Part shown: positions 41,506 through 53,750 of the stretch, piece by piece
How positions within the stretch are numbered: position 1 is the stretch's first letter
Layout: each line of letters begins with the position of its first letter
Origin: Scleroderma bovista
Taxonomy: Eukaryota; Basidiomycota; Agaricomycetes; Boletales; Sclerodermataceae
DNA: 64,000 nt
Reading direction: 5' to 3'
Assembly: GCA_037178675.1 (NCBI GenBank)
Contig: JAYMGJ010000365.1
Location: 23,858-87,857 of the forward strand
The notes under the pieces: generated by a model
Database searches by the model: none
Told to the model about the DNA's origin: nothing
What the model saw: the letters and a program-made list of their open reading frames with translations, nothing else
Program-made: the position numbers and the translations under genes

Positions 41506-42575
41506 ATGTCTGCCACTGCCAAATCCACCACCCCTACTGCCCCTTCTGCGGACGAGTCCAAGGACTGGACCAAGGCGACAACACCGGAGCTCCAGTCCGG
41601 TAGCGAAGACGAGGCGGCCGTCCTCGATGCCAAAACGAAGGAGAGGCGTCGACGCAAGCAGGTCAAGAGAGAGGAGAAACAACGCAGGGAAGAGGCGGAG
41701 CGACGAGCGCGTGAAGAGGCGGAGGCAAGGGCTCATGAGGAGGCGGAGTGCGCTAAGGCGGAGGCGGAGCGGAAGGCAAGAGAGGAGGCGGAGCGCCAGG
41801 CGCATGAGCAGGCGGAGAAAGACAGGGCGGAGGTGCAGCGAAGGGCTGCAGAGGTCGCCGCGAGGCAGAGAGCGATGGCGCAGGAGGCGTCGAAGAAGAG
41901 GATGAGGGAGGAGCCGGAGGCAGGTCCGAGTGGTGACCGGAGTGAGGAAGCCCGGTAAGCAGTTTTTTATCTTCTTCTACGATTTTTCATTAATTTCCTG
42001 GCAGGTGCGTTCGTTGTGCCAAGCACAAGGCCAAGTGCGAACGAGACCCGGAAAGGCCCAAGCAGCGCGCGTGCATGAAGTGCGCCGGGCTCAAGGAGCG
42101 GTGCGAGTGGCCGGAGGTAGGAGGTCCGGGTCCGGTAGAGGACAAAGGGAAGGGCAAGGCGAAGGAGGTCGCAACGTCGCCGCGAGGAGGGGAGAAGCGG
42201 AAAAAGAAGAAGACGGTTGCGAAGGTCGTTGACGACGACGACATCGTCGAAGTACCAGGACCGTCTGGGAAACGGCCCGGGTTTGACCCTGGGCCATTCC
42301 TGGACCGGTTGGACCGGTTGACCGGAGCGGTGGAGGAGATGACCGGTCAGATGCGCCGGGTCGCGGATGCCACCCGCTCGGTGGCCAAAGGAAATGAGAG
42401 GTTGACGGCCGGCCTCGAGACATTCCTCGAGGAATGCCGTTTCTTCACGGCGCCTTGGGATGAGGACGAGGAGTCGGAGGACAGCGAGCCGGAGGTCGAC
42501 CCGGAGGAGGTCGAACAGGAGGTCCAGGGGCTCCAAGAGGAGCAGGAGAACCCTGGCGGCGCTGTTCCGGAGTAA
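41506..42575 (+). CDS. Antisense two-exon gene of element E: coiled-coil protein with Zn2Cys6-type cluster
   Basis: Exons 41506-41954 and 42005-42575 with a 50-nt intron (gtaagc...tggcag) give 339 residues, no stop, identical architecture to A. Residues about 40-140 form a Glu/Ala/Arg coiled coil. Cysteines at 151, 154, 161, 173, 176 and 183 fit a Zn2Cys6 cluster (CVRCAKHKAKC ... CMKCAGLKERC). The basic run GEKRKKKK follows. The region around FDPGPFLDRLDRLTGAVEEM is helical, and the tail is strongly acidic (EEVEQEVQGLQEEQE). This combination (DNA-binding cluster, dimerisation helix, nuclear signal, acidic end) resembles a transcription regulator. It is antisense to and lies between pol and the 3' LTR, with its own TATA. 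Role in the element's life cycle is inference. Confidence 0.8.
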
Positions 42576-42739
42576 GTGGTCCGGTCCGGACTTTGTAAAT
42601 AGAAAGTGTAATTAGTTTGACTTTTTTGTTTATAAAGAAAAGTGATCTGAGTTTAGTGAGTGATATTACAAGATGAAGTGAAACAGAGAGTGAAACAGAT
42701 AAGAGAGACGGATAAAAGAAACAGAGAGCGAGAGTATTA

Positions 42740-45700
42740 CTACATAGACGCGAGTGGTCCGGGTTTGTCCGGGTACCGGACATGATAATCTTCTAACAGT
42801 TCCGTAGCGTTGCCTAGTTCCGTGGCGAGTAGCCATGACGTTTCTTCGTCAGTTCCTTCGTAACCGGACCAACGTACCAAGTAAAGCAACTTGCACGTTC
42901 TGCGTCGACGGTCAACCTTGGAGTCGAGGATCTCAGAGATCTCGAACTCCGGTTCACCATCTACTTCGACCGGTGGCGGAGGAGGTTGCAGCCGGTCTGG
43001 TATGGTATTAGGTATGGCCGGTTCGAGTTGGGAGACATGGAAGACGGGGTGAACTGCGCGCATGGAATCTGGAAGACGGAGCGTAAAAGAGAGGGAGCCT
43101 ACTTGCGCGATGATAGTGTAGGGCCCCAGGTTCTTCTCTGATAGCTTTTTGGATGGTCGAGTAGACCGGAAGTATTTGGCTTTCACATATACTTGGTCGC
43201 CAACCTTGAAGTCCGGTGCCGGAGTACGTTTGGCATCAGCCGGACCTTGGTAGCGAAGTTGCGCGTTGGCCATTTCTTCTCGAAGGTATTGGTGCAGCGA
43301 CTCGAGGTCGACTGCGTAATCACGAGCCCGTGCGGAGGTCATATCTCGTTCTGGGTAAACGGAGATGTTAGGGTGGTAACCTTTGTTGGCAAAGAAGGGT
43401 GAAACTCCGGTAGTAGCACTAGGTGCATTGTTGTATGCGAACTCCGCCAATGGGAGTAGGTCCGCCCAGTTGTCCTGCTGGTAGTTGCAGTAGATCCGGA
43501 GGTACTGTTCAAGAGTCTGGTTGGAACGCTCAGTCTGGCCGTCGCCCTCCGGGTGGTAACCGGAGGTGAAGTGGAGGCGCATGTCGAGGGCCTTTCCGAG
43601 TGACCGGAAGAAGTGAGAGACAAACTCTGTACCGCGATCTGAGGTGACGTGGGCGGGGACACCGTGCTTGGAGAACACATGGAGTAAAAAGAGCTTTGCG
43701 AGCTCCGGGCTAGTGATGGTGTCATGAGTAGGGATGAAAATGGCTTGTTTAGAAAGCCTGTCTACCACGACCAGGATGGCGGTAAAGCCGGTAGATGAAG
43801 GGAGTTGCTCTATGAAGTCCATTGAGATGGAGTTCCAAGGCTTCTCCGGTACAGGGAGCTGTTTCAACAACCCGTAGGGTCTATGGCGCGGTGTCTTAGC
43901 TCGTGCGCAAGAGGTACATGACCGGACGTAATCCTTGACGAAGGTCCGGAGACCAGGCCAGGTATACTCACGCCGGATTAGCTCTAGAGTCCGGTTTTGC
44001 CCAAAGTGACCAGCGAGCGGGTGATCGTGTCGATACCGGAGTACCCGGAGACGGAGATCATCCAAGTCCGGTACGTATATGCGACCGTCTAGTCGAAGGA
44101 ATCCAGCCTCGTCTGTGGACCAGCGAGAGTCCGGTGGATCTGCGAGGTGGACCTGGGCAATGGGATCAGAGGGTAATGCGGAGAGGATGTCGCTATGGAG
44201 TGTTTCCACGTCCATGATTGCGACTGCACGGAGGACCGGAAACTCTAGATAAGTAGCGCGAAGAGAGTTAGAGAGCTGTTCTTGAGTGAACACCGGCCTA
44301 AGATTTTGGGGATTAACCCGGGCGTAGCCACTATCCCCCTCTTTGGGGTAGACGTCCCATCGTCTAGTGAGGGCGTCCGGCTTGGCACCGAGTTTCCCGG
44401 GACGGAAACGAATGACAAGATTAAATTGAGATAAAAATTCAGACCACCGGGCTTGCCGGCGGGAGAGGACTTTTGAGGTGGAGAAGTACTCGAGGTTTTT
44501 GTGGTCTGTGACGACGTCTATAGGGGAGGCGGAGCCTTCGAGGTAATGGCGCCAGTTCCGGAATGCTTCAAAGATAGCAAGCAATTCCTTATCGTGGGTG
44601 TCGTAGTTCAACTCCGGAGCAGTCAAGGTCCGGGAGTAGTACGCGACCGGACGGATCTCTCCGTCGGCGCAGGTAATGGACAAGATGCCAGCGACGGCGT
44701 AGTCGGAGGCGTCGGTTTCCACGATGATAGGGGTATCCGGAATGAAGTGGGTGAGGATAGGCGCAGTGGTGAAGGCATGCTTCAGCGCGTTGAAGGAGCG
44801 TCGACAGTCGTCGGAGAAGTTCCAAGGAGCGTCTTTCCGGGTGAGCCGGGTAAGAGGGACCACGATGTCGGAGTAGTTGAATATGAACCGGCGGTAGAAA
44901 TTGGCAAAGCCCAAGAAGGACTGGATGTCCTTTACCTTTCGAGGTTCAGGCCAGTCGGAGATGGTTTGGATCTTGTCCGGAGACATAGTCAAACCGTCCG
45001 GAGAGAGGCGATAGCCAAGGTACTCTACCGAGTCCGAGTGGAACTCACATTTCTCCGGTTTGGCGAAGAGGCCATGCAACCGGAGTCGGCGGAGAACTTC
45101 CCGGACGTGCTGCTGGTGGGACTCCATATCCTCGGAGTAGATGAGGATGTCGTCGAGGTATACGACGACGCAGACATCCAGCATGTCAGCAAAGATCGTG
45201 TTGACAAAGCGCTGGAATGCTGCAGGGGCGTTAGTGAGGCCAAAGGGCATTACTAACCACTCGTAAGACCCATAGCGCGTGCGGAAGGCGGTCTTCCACT
45301 CATCGCCCGGAGCAATCCGGACTAGGTGGTACGCGTGCCGGAGGTCGATCTTCGAGTAGATCTTAGCACGGCTTGGGGAGTCTAGTAGGTCAGAGATTAG
45401 GGGGAGTGGATAGCGATCCTTTTTGGTGATTTTGTTTAGGCCTCGGAAGTCAACGCAGAGGCGGAGTGAGCCGTCCTTCTTTTTTACGAAGAGGACCGGA
45501 GCAGCATGGGAGGAAGCGGTAGGACGGATGAAACCTGTATTAAGATTCTCGTCGATGAAGGTCCGGAGAGCGGAGAGCTCAACCGGAGACAGTGAGTAGA
45601 GGGTTCCCAGAGGTGGGGAGGTACCTTCTTCAAGGTCGATCTTCAAGATCGTAGTCGCGATGCGGGGGAAGTTCAGAGGCCTTTGCCTTGCTGAACACAT

Positions 45701-46448
45701 CCGCATAATTGCGATACTCCGGAGGGACGATGTCCAGGTCCGGCGGAGTAGAGGCGGAGGAAGAACGAGCCTTTGCTGAGTCGGAGGGACGCAGCTGAAG
45801 TTGGTATTTGGTAGATCCCTCTAATTTGCACGCACGCACGAATGCGGCTGCGTTAATCAGGGAGATGTGCGGAGGGGTGCAAACCGGAGTGTCGACAGAT
45901 GGCTCGAGGCCGGGGTCAGATTGGCCAGAGAGGCCGGAGTCAGATTGGCCGGAGAGGCCGGAGACAGGGTTACCGGACTGAACCGGAGAGGGAGTCGACG
46001 GGGGCGCTAGCAAACTTTCTGCAGGAGTCCGGAATGTTAAACTGCTCAGTACCCAATCAATCAACGGATTGTAGCGGGTGAGCCAGTTATGTCCAAGGAC
46101 AATCGAGCAGTCAGAGTCTAACGGAGCGAGGTAAAAGGTCATAGGGGTGACATCACCGGATGCGGGGAATTTCACTGATATATCGACAGCTTGAGTGATT
46201 ACAAAGTTTGATGTACCGTCAAAGAGCCGGAGAGTAATCGGAGGAACGGAGTAAGTGGAGATATTGTTTTTGTGCGCAAATTGTACATCTACAAAGCAAT
46301 GCGTGGACCCGGAGTCCACAAGTGCGCGGGTTTTAGGTAAGTCAAATGATAAGAGGATAACATATGGCATAAGGGAATTAGGGTCATAAAGAGCGGACGC
46401 GTTGAGGCGAGCCTCCTTGGGTGCACTTCCGGAGTCAACGCAGCTCAC
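42740..46448 (-). pseudogene. pol: pol of element E, one-base frameshift
   Basis: 46448-45649 encodes the protease (DSGSTHCFVD) up to ASELPPHRDYDL. Comparison with A and B shows one extra base (A on the plus strand at 45648), which moves the rest into another frame. From there to 42740 the RT (YLDD), RNase H, integrase (HHCC, DDE) and chromodomain are fully open. The apparent Met start of the long frame at 45706 is an artefact. Apart from this base, pol looks intact. The frame upstream of 46448 is open to the A7 shift site at 46481-46487. Confidence 0.9.
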
Positions 46449-46474
46449 CGGTTGTGCGGAGGGCCGGGAGCTGC

Positions 46475-47920
46475 TTACTCTTTTTTTGACTCGGAGTTGG
46501 CACCCGAGTTCGAGTCCGTCTTACCGGACTCAGCAGCGATGGCCGCAGCGCGAGCTTTGGCCTTTTTGGTCTTCTTAGGACAGTTGTCCGCAAAGTGACC
46601 GGTTCCTCCGCAGAACATGCAGAGGTTATTGTCCAGACGCCGTTTACGCTTGTCTGCGGTCAGCTTCCCGTCCTTACCAAGCTTGTTGGTTAGGTCCGGT
46701 CTGGAACCGGAGGAGGGCTGGTTGTTGGTCGTTTTGGACGAGCCAGAGTTGTTGGCGGAGCTGGGGGAGTTTCCGGTCTTGGATTTCTCCTGACCGGAGT
46801 TGGATGAGTTGCCTCCGGAGTTGGAGGACTTGGTTGGGGATGAGGTGGATTGGGTCTTCGTCGTACGAGAGATCTCGTCTTTGCGCTCCCAATAGCGCAC
46901 GTCAATCTCTTGACAAAGGGCCCTAAGCCCATGCAGAGTCAGGGGTTTCCCAACTCGAGCTATCTCATCTTTTAGGCGGTCCGGGAGACTGGAGTAGAAT
47001 AGGTGGCGGAGCACGCCATCCCCGTAGTCCTGGACCTGCGAGGCAAGCCGGTTGAAGTCAACTATATACCGCGTGACGCGGTGAGCATCCTTCATCCAGA
47101 GGTGCTCTAATTGATGCTCTGCATCAGCGATGGGGTCGTGAGGACCAAAGGTACTCTGGAGCTCAGCGACAAAGTGGACCCAACTGTCCATCCAGAGTGG
47201 GCGGTCAGCCGGATCACCGGAGTGGAGGAGGTCCGGTTCGAACCACTCCAACGTCATACCTTTGAGATAGGACTGGGCGAACGTTACCTTAGCCCTATCT
47301 AGGCGGAACGCTTTGGCGCGATCCTGGAAGCAGAGCTCACACTGGACCAAGAAGGTCCTGAGCTTTTTTGGGTCCGTACCATCAAAGGTGTCCGGTTCGC
47401 GGACTTTGGCACGGGAGGAAGAGGAGTCGTTGGTCCGGCGGGAGGAGCGGGAGAGGCGATTGACGGCGACTGCTAGGTTTTGGAAAACAGCTAGACCAGG
47501 GTCTAGCTCGTCCATGGCGTCGACGAAGTCATCGTCATCGTCATCATCGTTGTCGCCATCTCCGGGGTCGTCCGGATCACCTCCGGGTCCGTCCTCAGGG
47601 CCAAACCACTGGTGTCGGGCAGGTTCGCGACGTTCCGGAGTGGGGTCGCGACGGTAAGGGAATCGATCACCAGAAACGGATTCGTGGTGACCTAAGTCTG
47701 CAGAACCACGAAGGCTCTGAGACGCAGCATCTCGACGCGGAGTCAAAGGCGCTGTAGGGTTTTGAGCTGTAAAGCTCCGGAATTGGCTAACTGAAGCCGG
47801 AGGTTGCCTGCGGTTAGACAGGGCTTGATGAGCAGCAGAGAGGTGGAGGTCGTCTACTGCACCTGCTTCTTCAGCAAGTGTTGCAGCGGTACGAGCACGA
47901 GAGCGCGTAGTCATAGTCAT
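46475..47920 (-). CDS. gag: gag of element E (intact)
   Basis: 481 residues, no stop. Polar N-terminus with an Asp-rich run (about residues 120-140), Ty3-type capsid domain (LRTFLVQCELCFQDRAKAF... W..F..EL...FGPHDP), Ser/Asn linker with one SNSGGNS unit, and the canonical zinc knuckle C-x2-C-x4-H-x4-C (CMFCGGTGHFADNC). It is the only gag in the window with both an open frame and an intact knuckle. It ends KKE-stop over A7 (complement of 46481-46487), the likely -1 shift site to pol. Confidence 0.93.
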   Translation of the reverse strand: MTMTTRSRARTAATLAEEAGAVDDLHLSAAHQALSNRRQPPASVSQFRSFTAQNPTAPLTPRRDAASQSLRGSADLGHHESVSGDRFPYRRDPTPERREPARHQWFGPEDGPGGDPDDPGDGDNDDDDDDDFVDAMDELDPGLAVFQNLAVAVNRLSRSSRRTNDSSSSRAKVREPDTFDGTDPKKLRTFLVQCELCFQDRAKAFRLDRAKVTFAQSYLKGMTLEWFEPDLLHSGDPADRPLWMDSWVHFVAELQSTFGPHDPIADAEHQLEHLWMKDAHRVTRYIVDFNRLASQVQDYGDGVLRHLFYSSLPDRLKDEIARVGKPLTLHGLRALCQEIDVRYWERKDEISRTTKTQSTSSPTKSSNSGGNSSNSGQEKSKTGNSPSSANNSGSSKTTNNQPSSGSRPDLTNKLGKDGKLTADKRKRRLDNNLCMFCGGTGHFADNCPKKTKKAKARAAAIAAESGKTDSNSGANSESKKE

Positions 47921-47989
47921 AAGAAATAGAAGCTAGTTTGCGTACGGGGTATGGAACAGTGAACCCACACAAGTGTGAGTCTGAAATAC

Positions 47990-48632
47990 TGTCAAGTCCG
48001 GGTCTACTCCAGTAGGGGGTCCGGTCAAGTCCGGACAGAAGCGGACGAAGGGGGAGGGCAGAGGGCTGGACAAGAGATTAGTCCGGCCGGAGTTGGTGAC
48101 CGCTTGGATTCAACGACTAAGGACAACGAGTGTTGATCCCTTGCGTAGGTTCCGGTCAAGAAGGGGAGACAGAGACAGAGACGGAGACGGGCAAGATCAG
48201 GAGTAGAGACTATGGTTGATTTCAGACTCAGGTGTACAGGATAATCTACAGAGTACTTATACTAAGTAAGAACTAGGGACGAGTATTTACGGTGACAAGT
48301 AAACAGCCTAAAAGGCGGACAAAGGATAACCGGAGAAAGGGATAGACCAGGTCCGACGAAAATAAAGTCAGGTCCGGGTAAAATAAACCAGGTCCGGTGA
48401 AAATGATACAAGGTAGGAGATATATCGAGTACACGGAGAACTCACGTCAAGACAGGGTAAACGGCGAGGTGTGGTAACGAACGAATAGAGCATAGACCAA
48501 GGGTCGTACTTAACGGAAGGATATCTGCGCGAGCGCGACCGGAGTAAACGTTGAGCGACCGGAGTTGAGCTGTAGAGCTGCGATGCGACCGGAGTGATCG
48601 GATAAGACCCGGAGTTGGGCATGGTCGTAACA
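47990..48632 (-). repeat. 5' LTR of element E
   Basis: 643 bp. The self-priming pair is present: AGTCTGAAAT at 47978-47987 outside and ATTTCAGACT at 48219-48228 inside. Here the match extends to 12 bases (ATTTCAGACTCA), which it does not in the 3' LTR. Confidence 0.93.
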
Positions 48633-48655
48633 GTCCCCCATCAAGCTCCCACGTG

Positions 48656-49320
48656 TGTCAAGACCGGTTCTTCACTGACCTGATCTTTACAAGAGGTCTG
48701 GGGGTCAGAGGTTGGTCTAGCAGTAAGATCGAGATGCTACATAGCATAGTTGTGCTTCCTGAGTGGTAGGAAGGCCAACTGAGGGTTATACGGAGAGTCC
48801 AAGGGTAAATGGTCAATGACCGAGTACTTGTATGAGGATAGAGATGGAGAGCACAAAGAGAGAACAGATGAGAAGTATCTTATTTGATATTTGAACTGAA
48901 ACTACAACAGATCAAGTATCTAGGTATTTATACTAAGTAGAATGGATGAGGCGATGTTGTCAAGACTGGTGTCACGCACCAAACAGGTTTGGTACAGTGA
49001 ACATGGAAGATAACACCTATATCGAATGATCCTTATGCGAAGGATAAGCACGACGGACCCTCATTGTAGCCATCTATCGCACAAGATGACTATCCTTATG
49101 CAAGAGATGAATGCCAATGCAGACAGTCATCTATCGCACGAGAACCGCCAAGAAGCAGAAGAAACTGAAGGAATAACGTCAATTGTGGTATGAGAAAGGA
49201 ATGCACACATCTGCAGTCCAACTCCCATACCAGAACGATCAAAGAAGCCGAAGAATTGATGGAGAAATGAAGGAGAAAGAGAAGAAATGATTTTTAGTGC
49301 CCAAATGTCATTTTTAGGCG
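48656..49320 (-). repeat. Possible diverged Ty3-type LTR remnant
   Basis: Begins TGTCAAGACCGGTTCTTC, similar to the complement of the D-family LTR end, and has a TATA-like complement (atttatactaagtag near 48938) like the A/E LTRs. The far boundary and a target duplication were not found. Confidence 0.35.
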
Positions 49321-50870
49321 CCCAGTGCCGGCATTCCGATATTTTGAATAGCTCCATCGTTTCTGAAGCTATCAGGCACATGACTATACCGTTAGAGAGC
49401 CTAGAGCATGGTCTATCTGCCTGTCAAGTTCCGACGCAAATCCGTTCATTTCCCACGGAGATATTCCCCCCGCAATCCAGATGTTCGCTTCATCACTCAC
49501 TATGGAGTCCATATTTTCTCTGGATCATTTCTCTGCTATTGCTGCAGATCTCCACTATGTCCTGCTCTTAGGACAGCCTTTCCCAGAGTTCCCGTGCACT
49601 GCCTGGCACATATCTTCCCAGCCTGCTCCCTCAGTCCCTGGATGCGTCGAATTCAATACTCTATCCGCTTCCCTACTTTCAGACGACGTCCCCCAGCACC
49701 ATGACAGTTATTCCCCCCACTTTATAGTGCTATTAGGAAGAAGAACCCTCTCTTGTTCTTTCCCAGAAGAGAGCTCGTCAAGGGAGCCCATGGTTGTGCT
49801 TCAGCAGTGCTAGAACACATGCACTATACCTTAGTGTATGCTGACCCCCCAAAAGACCTCTGGACCCCTGGTACCCTTCTTGTGGCTGTTTTGTCTCGGA
49901 TCAATCCCCCTATTAATCTCAGATCTTCCCCATTGTTGTCCCATCAAATTCCTGATGGTACACAGCCCCCCATCAAACTTCTTAGGCTGTGCATCAATGA
50001 CTCCTTCTGCTGTGCAGTGACTCATCCCTTGCTTACTGATGCTCTCTTGTCATCAGTATTACTCTATCCCTTTCGCATTTTTGGTATATTACTCAGCTGA
50101 TGACTCACTCCCTTACCAATCAATCTTGTCATGCAGCTTACTCATTCCTTTACTCAGCAGCTTATTCATGCTTCCTATGCTTACTCATTCCTGCTTATCC
50201 CTTGCTTACTGATCGCTTACAAACCCCTTACAAAGCTCTTACCAATCCCTTACCAATCCTTGACATATTCTGCTTACTCCCTTCTCTTTTTGTACTTTAA
50301 TGCTGTGCCCCCCCCATGTATTTAAACCCCTGGGCTCAGCCCAGTGAAAGAGACCCAAATTGCACGAAATTATCCCTCTCTCAGACTCTCTCAGTCAGTA
50401 TCCCCTCAGCTCTTTGAGTCTTGTAGGCTTCAGTGAAGGTCTAAAGACTCTGATATTCAAGTTTTATTCAATCTATTCAAGTCCAAGTATTTCTCTAGGC
50501 TCAAGCGGAGTCTAGCCAGTCAATCCTTCATCTCTCATTGCTTCTGGACGTCAGGAGCCCCCTTGCCCCTTTGCTGCACCAACCTCTAGGTGTAGTATCA
50601 CTGTTTCAGTGCCAGTCAACCCAATCCCCGCTTTGACACTTCCTAGGCTTTAGGAAGAGTCCAGACCCCTATCCCCTTCATCTTCTATTACTCCTGTACC
50701 CCAGGAGTATCCTGCATCACTGTCTGCATCACCCTGTTGGTGTAGATCCCCTTTCCCCCTCCTCAGCATATCCTCTCTGGACACCGCGGAGGTAAACCAC
50801 CACTCGCACTTTTTCGTAGTCCTTTGTTGGTGTTGTGTTTGGGTTATTACTCTGACCCAAATCCACACTT
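49321..50870 (+). other. Unassigned region with a promoter-like segment
   Basis: Open frames at 49408-49813 and 49753-50100 overlap in different frames and match nothing I know. Around 50120-50250 there are many ttactc/ttacca words. A TATA-like tatttaaa lies near 50320, followed by a pyrimidine-rich leader ending gctttgaca (about 50637), which may be the end of another plus-strand LTR. No gene can be supported. Confidence 0.3.
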
Positions 50871-52105
50871 TGACTCACACCGGTTCTCCTCGACGATCTT
50901 ACTAGGAGGTCCAGAGGTGCAGGGAACTAATGAGGAGGTAAGTCCAGACACTACTAGGTGCTAGTTAGTGTGGAGAGTCAAGTCTGGGTCAAACAAACGA
51001 AGTCCGGGCACTAGAGAAGCACAGGGAGTAAGTCCGGGTTTTTGCAGAGTAAGTCTGGACTGTGGGAAAGTGGTCCGGAGTTGAGTGCAGCTTGTCTGGA
51101 GTGAAGGACATCCCATAGGTGGGATAGGTCCTGAGAGGTCTAGCGTCGAGTCTGGGACAGAGGTGGCTTTTGCCCTTGTGCAAGTAGGAGACTTGCTAGG
51201 ATTGGACATAGGACCAAGGGGACAAGATAGGACAGAGCTGGAGTTGGCCGGAGTTCAGGAGTTCAGGTGAACAAATGGATTAGGAGAGCATAGTGGGTAG
51301 TACAGAGTGGGGAGTATCTTAGTCGAGATTTGATCTAAGGAAACTACTAGGCTGGAGTATAGTAGTTTATATAGTAACGAGACTAGAGGTGAGTATATAC
51401 GGTGACAAGTAAACACCCTAATGTTGAGACAAGGGACAGAGCAGAAGTGGACAGGAAAATAAACCAGGGGCAGGAAAATAATCCGGAGCAGGAGCAGACA
51501 CAGGGAACTAGAGATACAGGGACAACGGAGAAAAAGCAGGGACAGTGAAATAAAGGGAACTAGGTCGGAAGAGGACAGGTAAGGGTTGGAGGTGGACTTA
51601 ACTAATGTTAAGTCTGGAGCGATGTCCAGGACCAGAGGAAGTGAGACCAGAGGAAGTGCAAGAGTGGAGGGAGTGTACAGCTGGAGGAAGGGCGGAGTAG
51701 CCAGAGGAAGGTCTAGAGTTGGACATGGAAATGTCCAAGGCCATTGGTGGACCTATCAGGGGAAGCGGAGCGGAACAGGAGCAGACCTGAGCTGGAGTTG
51801 GATGTACCAGCCGGAGTTGGGCTAGGTCGCAGACCAGACAAGGGGAGTGGCCGGACTGAAACCGGAGTAGCGACTAATGGTAGGTACAGGTCCGACATGG
51901 AGGAGTTAGACCGTGGATCTGTCTGTAGGAAGACAGGGGTTTAGTCCTGAGGCGGAGATGGACATAGTGACCAGAGTTGAGCTGGAGTGCAGCTATGGGG
52001 CTGGAGATGGCCAGACTAGATCTGGAGTTGCATCTATGCCTAAGGAGAGGTCAGGCAGGCCAGGGTTAGACTGGAGTTGTGACTGGGAAAAGTATGGATA
52101 TGACA
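50871..52105 (-). repeat. D-family LTR copy D2
   Basis: Minus-strand homologue of D1 and D3, ending (in its own sense it starts) TGTCATATCC at 52105. The opposite end reads ccggtgtgagtca instead of the expected ggttttgaca, and the flanks (cactt, gatgt) do not match, so that end is altered. Confidence 0.65.
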
Positions 52106-52985
52106 GATGTATGGGAAGTCAGGATTACTGATGAACGACGAGCACAGTTGCACTGCGTGCTGAGTAAGTATGGTAAGTATCAGGAAAATGTAAAGGTCCT
52201 GATATAACCAGCCAGACCTTACAAGGACATGCCAACATGATACAAGTGGATAATTACTTAGATAAGATTATCTTTGCTGATCAGGCTAGTATCATGAATG
52301 ATGATTTAATGCCAGAAAGATGATTCAATGTTGAGGCTATATAACTGCTGGTTAACTTTTTGTGACTATGTCAGCCATTATCATCCAACAATCAGCCTGA
52401 CTATCAATGATAATGTGTGCAAAATAATTCTATTGCTCTGATAATGGAATATCTGCAAATGACATTGTGTCATCATATGGTTATTTAATGACATTCACTG
52501 ACCAGACCATATCATCCAATACTCAGCCTGACATCTGATGATAAATGGCTATCAGGCAATCATCAAAGTGATGATATTTTTAACATGATGGGTCATAAGT
52601 GGTCATTTATCACCATGGACTGGTCTGCATGCTAAGTCAATGACAACTGGTTCTCAGTGGTAATCACTAAGAAGATTGATCATAACCTGCTAAAATTTTA
52701 TCAACTGGTATCATTCAGGTCAGGGCCTATCTTCCCAGTCTTCATCACTTCATGGTATGTTGAGCTAGGTATTTATCAATGGGGGACTAAGCACATGGAA
52801 AGTAGTATTAGAGTACAACAAGCAGCCACTGTTATCACCACCAGCACTGGCATTGTTGCTCTCACTGTTGTAGGTTGGCACTGCTCATTGCCATTGCCAT
52901 CAGTGGTGAAGCTACAGCTTGAAATACATCAGCTCAATGAAGATGAGAAGGTTGATGTACCTAATGCACACAAAGTCCAGGGTAC
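52106..52985. other. AT-rich intergenic, no gene recognised
   Basis: Rich in atgat/atcat words; no long frame, no LTR ends and no clear inverted repeat. Confidence 0.35.
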
Positions 52986-53150
52986 CCAGTAGGGAACTGC
53001 ACGGGTCAACCCGTGGGTGTCGGGAGGCTGACCCACACCCGTACCTGCACTTACCCGTACCCATGGGTGTACGGGTGTATATCACCATGGGTGCCATCAA
53101 CGGGTATGCGGGTATGTACCTGCGACGGGTATATTCACAGGTTGCGTTGT
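52986..53150. repeat. CGGGTA/TACCCG-rich subterminal-like repeat
   Basis: Dense short inverted words (acgggtcaacccgtgggtg, acccgtaccc, gtacgggtgt, cgggtatgcggg). Such words are typical of hAT-type transposon ends, but no partner terminus is present in the window. Confidence 0.3.
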
Positions 53151-53189
53151 AATTTACTATATTAGAAATAAAAATTTGTGACTGCATTG

Positions 53190-53750
53190 TTTGTTGTCAT
53201 GTCGTGCATTGTCACCATTGTCATTGGTGTCCCTTGTCAGCCTCATGTCATGCGTCACTGGTCGTTGTTGTTGTCGGTGCCATTCTCGTGCTGCTGTATC
53301 GCTGGCCACGCTCCTGGTGGCCATGTCATCGTCGTTGTTGTGTCATGTTGGCATTTGCCAGGTGCATCGCATCGTCGTCATCTTTGTGGTACTGGCATGG
53401 ACGCAATGCCGTTGTTGTTGTTGTTGTGTTGCGGTGGCATTGGCCATCTGCGTCTCGTCATTGTTGTCTTCATCGTGGACCCGTTGTCACCGTTGTTGTT
53501 GTGGTGGTGGTGGTGGTGGCTTGGCCATGCTGTACGTCTCATCGTCTTCGTCATCCTGGCATGGACCCGCTGTCGCCGTTGTTGGTGTCATGTCTTGGTG
53601 GCGTTGGCCATGCGCGTCTCGTTGTCGCCGTCTTCATCACAATGCATGGACGTGCTGTTGTCGTTGCCGTCGTTGTACAACCAGCATTGATGGTGGGTCA
53701 TCCAGGTGGTCGTGGTGGTGATCGCGTCATTGACGCTGCTGGTGGGTCAT
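53190..53750. repeat. Trinucleotide-biased low-complexity block (GTC/GTT/GTG rich)
   Basis: About 560 bp of GTC, GTT and GTG words with all three plus frames open by composition alone. Complementary in character to 8108-8660. No coding claim. Confidence 0.65.

Larger units (their letters stand above)
40698..48632 (-). mobile_element. Ty3/gypsy chromovirus, element E (best preserved)
   Basis: Minus strand: 5' LTR 47990-48632, gag 47920-46475, pol 46448-42740 with one 1-nt insertion, antisense gene 41506-42575, 3' LTR 40698-41340. The two 643-bp LTRs differ at about five positions by eye, the youngest pair in the window. The flanks do not match (GGTTC before 40698, GTCCC after 48632), so one side has been exchanged by recombination or deletion. 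Confidence 0.93.

Noticed and set aside
44501..45256. 251-codon plus-strand frame in element E
   Set aside because: Antisense shadow of the RT/RNase H region of pol; no TATA or intron context, unlike the true antisense gene at 41506.
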